In this document: positions 60,445 through 64,000 of the stretch, one piece after another | How the letters are laid out: every line of letters starts with the position of its first letter | Numbering within the stretch: position 1 is the first letter of the stretch | Source: Methylocystis bryophila | GTDB taxonomy: Bacteria; Pseudomonadota; Alphaproteobacteria; Rhizobiales; Beijerinckiaceae | Direction of reading: 5' to 3' | Length of the DNA stretch: 64,000 nt | Assembly (NCBI RefSeq): GCF_027925445.1 | Contig: NZ_AP027149.1 | Span: forward strand, 3,794,501-3,858,500 | Notes under the pieces: model-generated | What the model was told of the DNA's origin: nothing | The model's database searches: none | What the model saw: only the letters and a program-made list of their open reading frames with translations | Translations under genes and position numbers: made by a program

Positions 60445-61266
60445 TTACGGCGCCTGCGAACCGGAGAGCGCAACGCACAGCGCGGCCGCGCGCATTTCTT
60501 CGCTCCGGCGCGCGCGCCGCGCCATGGCCTCGGCGTCCATGCCCCAGACGCGCAACTGATAGTCCTCGTCGACATGGGCCGCGGCGAAGCCCGCCTCCGC
60601 GTCGAGGTGGCGCAAGGCCACGGCCAACGCGACGACCAACGAGCCGGAAAGCGTCGTCATCACGTGGATTCCGGCGAGGCGGAACGGCGCGGCTTTTCCG
60701 TCGCCTACGGTCTCATGCAGGAGCTGGCCGACGGCGTCCAACGTCTCGCGCGGCTGGGCATGGTGCATCACGCCCTCAGAGAGCGCGAACCGCGCGCCGC
60801 AGCGCTCATAGATGAAGGCGAGAATCGGGTCCCAGGCCTCACGCTGCGCGGCGACGAGGCCCTCGGGCTCGCCGGCGCGGTAGCAGACGAGGTCAGAAGC
60901 CGCATATTTTGCCGCGTCCGCCTCCACCTCCGCCATGCGGGGCCTAACACCGTCGAGCGCTGAATTGGCGAGGCGGGTCAACGGCATGCTTGCCGGATCA
61001 ACGTGCTCGGCCTGCGCCTCCCACTCGCGAGCGACCTCCTGAGCCAAGGCCTCGCTCGACAGCAAGAGCGGGGCTCGGGCGGGCGTGCGCAGGGGCTTGC
61101 CGTCGAGCAGCACCGCGAAGCCTTCCGCCTGCGGCGCCGTCGTGACGCTCTTGTAGAAGCGCGCGAGTTTCTTCGGTTTGCCGCCCTCGGCCACCGCGCG
61201 CAGAGGATCGCGCTCCCGAGCCGGGACGAACAAATCCGACGCAAGATCGTCTTTTTCCTCGGCCAT
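60445..61266 (-). CDS. ATP12 family F1-ATPase assembly chaperone
   Basis: A 273-aa protein of the ATP12 family, which in mitochondria protects F1 alpha subunits during assembly; alphaproteobacteria carry homologues. Matches include KKLARFYKSVTTAPQAEGF, LLDGKPLRTPARAPLLL, VAREWEAQAEHVDPASMPLTRL and DLVCYRAGEPEGLV. It is upstream of nuo on the same strand but separated by about 190 bases, so it is probably a separate unit. Confidence 0.9.
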   Translation of the reverse strand: MAEEKDDLASDLFVPARERDPLRAVAEGGKPKKLARFYKSVTTAPQAEGFAVLLDGKPLRTPARAPLLLSSEALAQEVAREWEAQAEHVDPASMPLTRLANSALDGVRPRMAEVEADAAKYAASDLVCYRAGEPEGLVAAQREAWDPILAFIYERCGARFALSEGVMHHAQPRETLDAVGQLLHETVGDGKAAPFRLAGIHVMTTLSGSLVVALAVALRHLDAEAGFAAAHVDEDYQLRVWGMDAEAMARRARRSEEMRAAALCVALSGSQAP

Positions 61267-61409
61267 AGGGTCAAGCCCTCTCGATTGCAGGCGCCCCTCG
61301 CGGGCCTTAGGACCTGGCGTTTAGCGAGACGAGACGTAACTTTGCAAGCGCCCCACCCGTAGATTACGCAAGCGGCCACGCTATCGCGGGCCGGCAAGGA
61401 GAAATCGCG

Positions 61410-62159
61410 ATGATCGTCGATAGACGCGGATTCATGGCCTCGGTCGGCGCGGCCGCGCTCGCGGCCAACTCCCCGGCGCGCGCCGAGGGACGACGGGTCA
61501 AGGCGATCGCCTTCGATGTCTTCACGATTTTCGATCCCCGTTCGATCACGGCCGCGGCCGAAGCCCGCCTTCCCGGCAAGGGCGAGGCGCTCGCCGCCTT
61601 ATGGCGCAATCGCCAGTTCGAATATTGCTGGCTGCGGACCTTGTACGGAAATTACACGGATTTCTGGCGCGTCTCCGAGGAAGCGCTGAGCTTTGCCGGC
61701 AAATCCTTGAAGCTCGAGCTCGATGGGCCGACTCGCGCCGCATTGATGCAGGCTCTGGTCGAGATCGGTCCCTGGCCTGACTCCGTCGGGGCGCTGCGCC
61801 GTCTGCGGGAAGCGGGCGTGAGGCTGGCCTATCTTTCGGTGATGACCCCGCACATGCTGGAAACCGTGTCCAAGCGGGCCGGGGTCGGCGATCTCTTCGA
61901 GTTCAAGCTGAGCACGGATGCGGTGCGGGCCTTCAAGCCCGATCCGCGCGCCTATGCGATGGCCGAGCGGGCCTTTCAGCTCCCTCGCGCGGAGATCGTC
62001 TTCGCGGCCTTCGGCGGCTGGGACGCGGGCGGGGCGAAATCCTTCGGCCTCGAGACTTTTTGGGTCAATCGCCTCGGCGCGGCGCGTGAAGAGCTCGGCG
62101 TCGCGCCCGACGCCGAGGGCCCGACTCTCGACGACCTCGCCAAATATGTGCAGGCCTAA
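61410..62159 (+). CDS. Tat-exported HAD protein, haloacid dehalogenase type II-like
   Basis: A 249-aa protein with a twin-arginine signal (VDRRGFMASVGAAALAANSP, cleavage near ARAEG), so a periplasmic HAD-fold enzyme. Motif I reads IAFDVFTIFD with D36, where L-2-haloacid dehalogenases have FDxYGTLFD. K176 in AFKPDPRAY is kept. Motif II reads YLSVMTPHM, without the usual Ser-Asn pair, and the segment FAAFGGWDAGGAKSFG lacks the SSN of true dehalogenases. Substrate is probably not a haloacid. It stands alone, divergent from the ATP12 gene. Confidence 0.82.
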   Translation: MIVDRRGFMASVGAAALAANSPARAEGRRVKAIAFDVFTIFDPRSITAAAEARLPGKGEALAALWRNRQFEYCWLRTLYGNYTDFWRVSEEALSFAGKSLKLELDGPTRAALMQALVEIGPWPDSVGALRRLREAGVRLAYLSVMTPHMLETVSKRAGVGDLFEFKLSTDAVRAFKPDPRAYAMAERAFQLPRAEIVFAAFGGWDAGGAKSFGLETFWVNRLGAAREELGVAPDAEGPTLDDLAKYVQA

Positions 62160-62168
62160 GCTGGAAAG

Positions 62169-63254
62169 TCACGCCTCCGGGGCGTCCTCGATCGGGTCAT
62201 AGGCCTTCTCGTCGAAGCCGAAGGCCTCCCACGTCTTGCGCATATGCGCGGGCAGCGGCGCGGTCACGTCGATGAGACCGCCCTTGGGATGCTGCAGCAC
62301 GAGCCGTCGTGCCAGGAGATGGAGCTTGCGCTCCAGCTCCTCGGGCATGGCGCGCAGGGGATCGCGGCGGCGGACCTCGTCCTCGGGCCTGTGACCGTAT
62401 TTGGGGTCGCCGAAGATCGGATGGCCCATCGCCTCCGCATGCGCGCGCAACTGATGCGTGCGGCCGGTGAGCGGCTTCATGGACAGCCAGGCGCAGCGCG
62501 GGGCCGCCCTCTCGACGGTGGCGTAATAGGTCAGCGAATGCTGGGCGTCAGCTTCGCCATGTCGCGCGACCCGCATTTTCTCTATGTCTCGGGTTGTGCC
62601 GGCGCCGGGCTTTCGCGGCGCCCGCACGTCCCCCATGCCCTCGCCTTTGGCGAGGTAGAGGGAGATCCGGCCTTGCGAGAGCTTGGGGGCGCCTTCGACG
62701 AGCGCCCAATAGATTTTCTTCGCCTGCCGCGAGCGGAACGCCTCGCCGAGCGCCGCGGCGCTGCGGCGGTTCTTGGCCACGAGCAGCACACCGCTCGTGT
62801 CGCGATCCAGCCGATGGACGAGCACGGGGCGGTTATCGCCCTTGGTGAGCGCCGCGAGCATGCCGTCGATATGGCGCTTCGTGCCCGAGCCGCCCTGCAC
62901 GGCGAGCCCGAAGGGCTTGTTGAGGACGAGCACGTCGGCGTCCTCATAAAGCGTCATATCGCGGAGCGCGCGCGCATCCTCCGGATCGGACCGGAAGGCC
63001 ACAGGCGCGGCGGGCGCCTCCAGATTGAGCGGCGGGATGCGGACCGTCTGCCCCTCTTCGAGGCGCGTCGAGGTCTCGACGCGCTTTCCGTCGACCCGCA
63101 CCTCGCCCTTGCGGCATATTTTGGCGAGATGCGCGAGCGAGAGCGCCGGCACGCGCCGCTTGAACCAGCGGTCGAGCCGAATGCCCGCCTCGTCCTCGGT
63201 AACGGTCGCCGAGGAGACGCCCAAACCGAGCGGCTTCGCCGCGGGCTCGCTCAC
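62169..63254 (-). CDS. RluC/RluD-type 23S rRNA pseudouridine synthase
   Basis: A 361-aa protein with an N-terminal S4 RNA-binding domain (IRLDRWFKRRVPALSLAHLA) and the RluA-family catalytic domain with VHRLDRDTSGVLLVAK, whose Asp is the nucleophile, and PLTGRTHQLRAHAEAMGHPI. GTG 63254 is the chosen start because GGAGG lies five bases upstream; an upstream start at 63305 would add 17 residues. The S4 domain favours RluC or RluD over RluA; which rRNA site is not decidable. Confidence 0.88.
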   Translation of the reverse strand: MSEPAAKPLGLGVSSATVTEDEAGIRLDRWFKRRVPALSLAHLAKICRKGEVRVDGKRVETSTRLEEGQTVRIPPLNLEAPAAPVAFRSDPEDARALRDMTLYEDADVLVLNKPFGLAVQGGSGTKRHIDGMLAALTKGDNRPVLVHRLDRDTSGVLLVAKNRRSAAALGEAFRSRQAKKIYWALVEGAPKLSQGRISLYLAKGEGMGDVRAPRKPGAGTTRDIEKMRVARHGEADAQHSLTYYATVERAAPRCAWLSMKPLTGRTHQLRAHAEAMGHPIFGDPKYGHRPEDEVRRRDPLRAMPEELERKLHLLARRLVLQHPKGGLIDVTAPLPAHMRKTWEAFGFDEKAYDPIEDAPEA

Positions 63255-63363
63255 GCGCGCCTCCAATGAGGGGAACCCCCGCAGCGCTGCGGGCGCAGGG
63301 CGCAATCAAATTTGAGGATTTGCATGAGCGCTTCTATCAGGAGCGCGCCGCGGCGTCACGCAT

Positions 63364-63476
63364 AGAGCGCGCTGCGAAAAAGTGGAAACCGGTTTTTCGC
63401 ACCGAGCGCGCTCTACAGTTTGAGAATCGATCACGTTTTCTGCGTTCAGGCGGTTCCGCCTGATCGCAGCGTGATC
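63364..63476. repeat. Dispersed palindromic repeat, family A (copy 7, nearly complete)
   Basis: The best-preserved copy: AGAGCGCGCTGCGAAAAAGT, GGAAACCGGTTTTTCGCAC, GAGCGCGCTCTA, then GAATCGATCACGTTTTCTG and the palindrome GCGTTCAGGCG / CGCCTGATCGC ending AGCGTGATCT. It lies between the convergent-free gap of the pseudouridine synthase start and the creA stop. Confidence 0.85.
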
Positions 63477-63482
63477 TAGCGC

Positions 63483-63995
63483 TCATTTCATGAAATCCGA
63501 GCAGCGCTGCGGCGCGCCGGAACCCCAGGGCAGGATCGCGACCGCCGAGGTCGAGTTCTCCGGGCTGCCTTCAACGATCTTGTCGGAATAGACCATGTAG
63601 ACGAGCACGTTGCGCGTGGCGTCGCAGCCTCTGACAATGTGCATGCGCTTGAAGAAGAGCGAGCGCCTGCCGCTGAACACCTCATCGCCCTGGGAGAATT
63701 TGGCGGTGAAGCGGATGGGGCCATATTGCCGGCAGGCCAGCGAAACGTCCGAGGTGTTCTCGGCGAGGCCGAGCGTGCCGCTGACGCCCCCCTTCTCATG
63801 CTCAGTGAAGTAGCAGACGACGCCGTCGACGAGCGGATCGTCGATCCCGTAGGTCGCGAGCTTGTCATTGGGCGTGAGCAGCTTGAAGTCGGTCGACTGG
63901 CGGAAGATCAAGTCCGGCCCCTCCGCCATCGCCGGAGCCGCGCAGAGGAGCGCCGCCAGCATGATCGGGCGACCGAAGGCTTTCCCTAAAGCCAT
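63483..63995 (-). CDS. creA: CreA-family exported protein
   Basis: A 170-aa periplasmic protein of unknown function. It has a signal peptide (IMLAALLCAAPAMAEGPD) and the CreA core: DPLVDGVVCYFTEHEKGG, VSLACRQYGPIRF and FFKRMHIVRGCDATRNVLVY, with conserved cysteines. CreA homologues are widespread and uncharacterised. Only 5 bases of the window lie upstream of the ATG, so its promoter is out of view. Confidence 0.9.
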   Translation of the reverse strand: MALGKAFGRPIMLAALLCAAPAMAEGPDLIFRQSTDFKLLTPNDKLATYGIDDPLVDGVVCYFTEHEKGGVSGTLGLAENTSDVSLACRQYGPIRFTAKFSQGDEVFSGRRSLFFKRMHIVRGCDATRNVLVYMVYSDKIVEGSPENSTSAVAILPWGSGAPQRCSDFMK

Positions 63996-64000
63996 GGGGT

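Overview
The window is 64 kb of a high-GC alphaproteobacterial chromosome, most likely from the Hyphomicrobiales (Rhizobiales). The evidence is a full 14-gene complex I cluster followed by birA and RNase J, a PraR/PhrR-type regulator, a RegB-type kinase, EI-Ntr (ptsP), an ATP12 assembly chaperone, an NDUFAF6-like protein and a RibBA whose second half is degenerate. A methylotroph/methanotroph relative (Methylocystaceae/Beijerinckiaceae) is a guess from the style of the dispersed palindromic repeats. No rRNA, tRNA, CRISPR array or transposase gene was seen. GC statements are judged by eye.

Layout. 1-6.1 kb, mostly minus strand: nadD, a parDE toxin-antitoxin pair, an AT-richer membrane-protein gene, proA, a secreted DUF4139 protein and tpiA. 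6.3-8.7 kb: universal stress protein, a secreted aspartyl-protease-like protein, a secreted histidine phosphatase, then a region with a strong plus-strand intrinsic terminator. 8.8-16 kb, plus strand: the translation/transcription cluster rimP-nusA-ylxR-infB-rbfA-truB. 16-20.8 kb: a small membrane protein, msrA, ribBA, a 55-aa PEP-CTERM-like protein, a ChaC-like cyclotransferase, a small secreted protein and ychF. 20.85-22.13 kb: an AT-richer island bounded by 13-bp inverted repeats, carrying an 84-86 aa unknown protein and a dCTP deaminase homologue. 22.2-27 kb: yidD, a membrane-anchored unknown, prfA and ptsP. 27.3-33.6 kb: a GGDEF/EAL protein, ligA, a 3-hydroxyisobutyrate dehydrogenase family protein and a small membrane protein. 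34-42 kb: trxA, praR-like regulator, NDUFAF6-like protein, regB-like kinase, amino-acid permease, ABC-F ATPase and an alpha/beta hydrolase. 42-60.3 kb, minus strand: nuoABCDEFGHIJKLMN-birA-rnj-truA, with a foreign four-helix-bundle gene wedged between nuoC and nuoD. 60.4-64 kb: ATP12 chaperone, Tat-exported HAD protein, RluC/D-type pseudouridine synthase and a CreA-family protein.

The core genes encode ribosome assembly and translation initiation, respiratory complex I and its likely assembly partner, and NAD, proline and riboflavin metabolism. The accessory material sits in discrete insertions: the parDE/membrane-protein block splitting proA from nadD, the dCTP-deaminase cassette, and the four-helix-bundle unit in the nuo operon. 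Between genes there are at least nine sites carrying composite palindromic repeats of two families (called A and B here), some of which reach into gene starts or stops.

The best candidates for something undescribed are the inverted-repeat-bounded dCTP-deaminase cassette, the four-helix-bundle element with its GGCAGTC/GGCAGTAGGC repeats, and the structured terminator transcript upstream of rimP.
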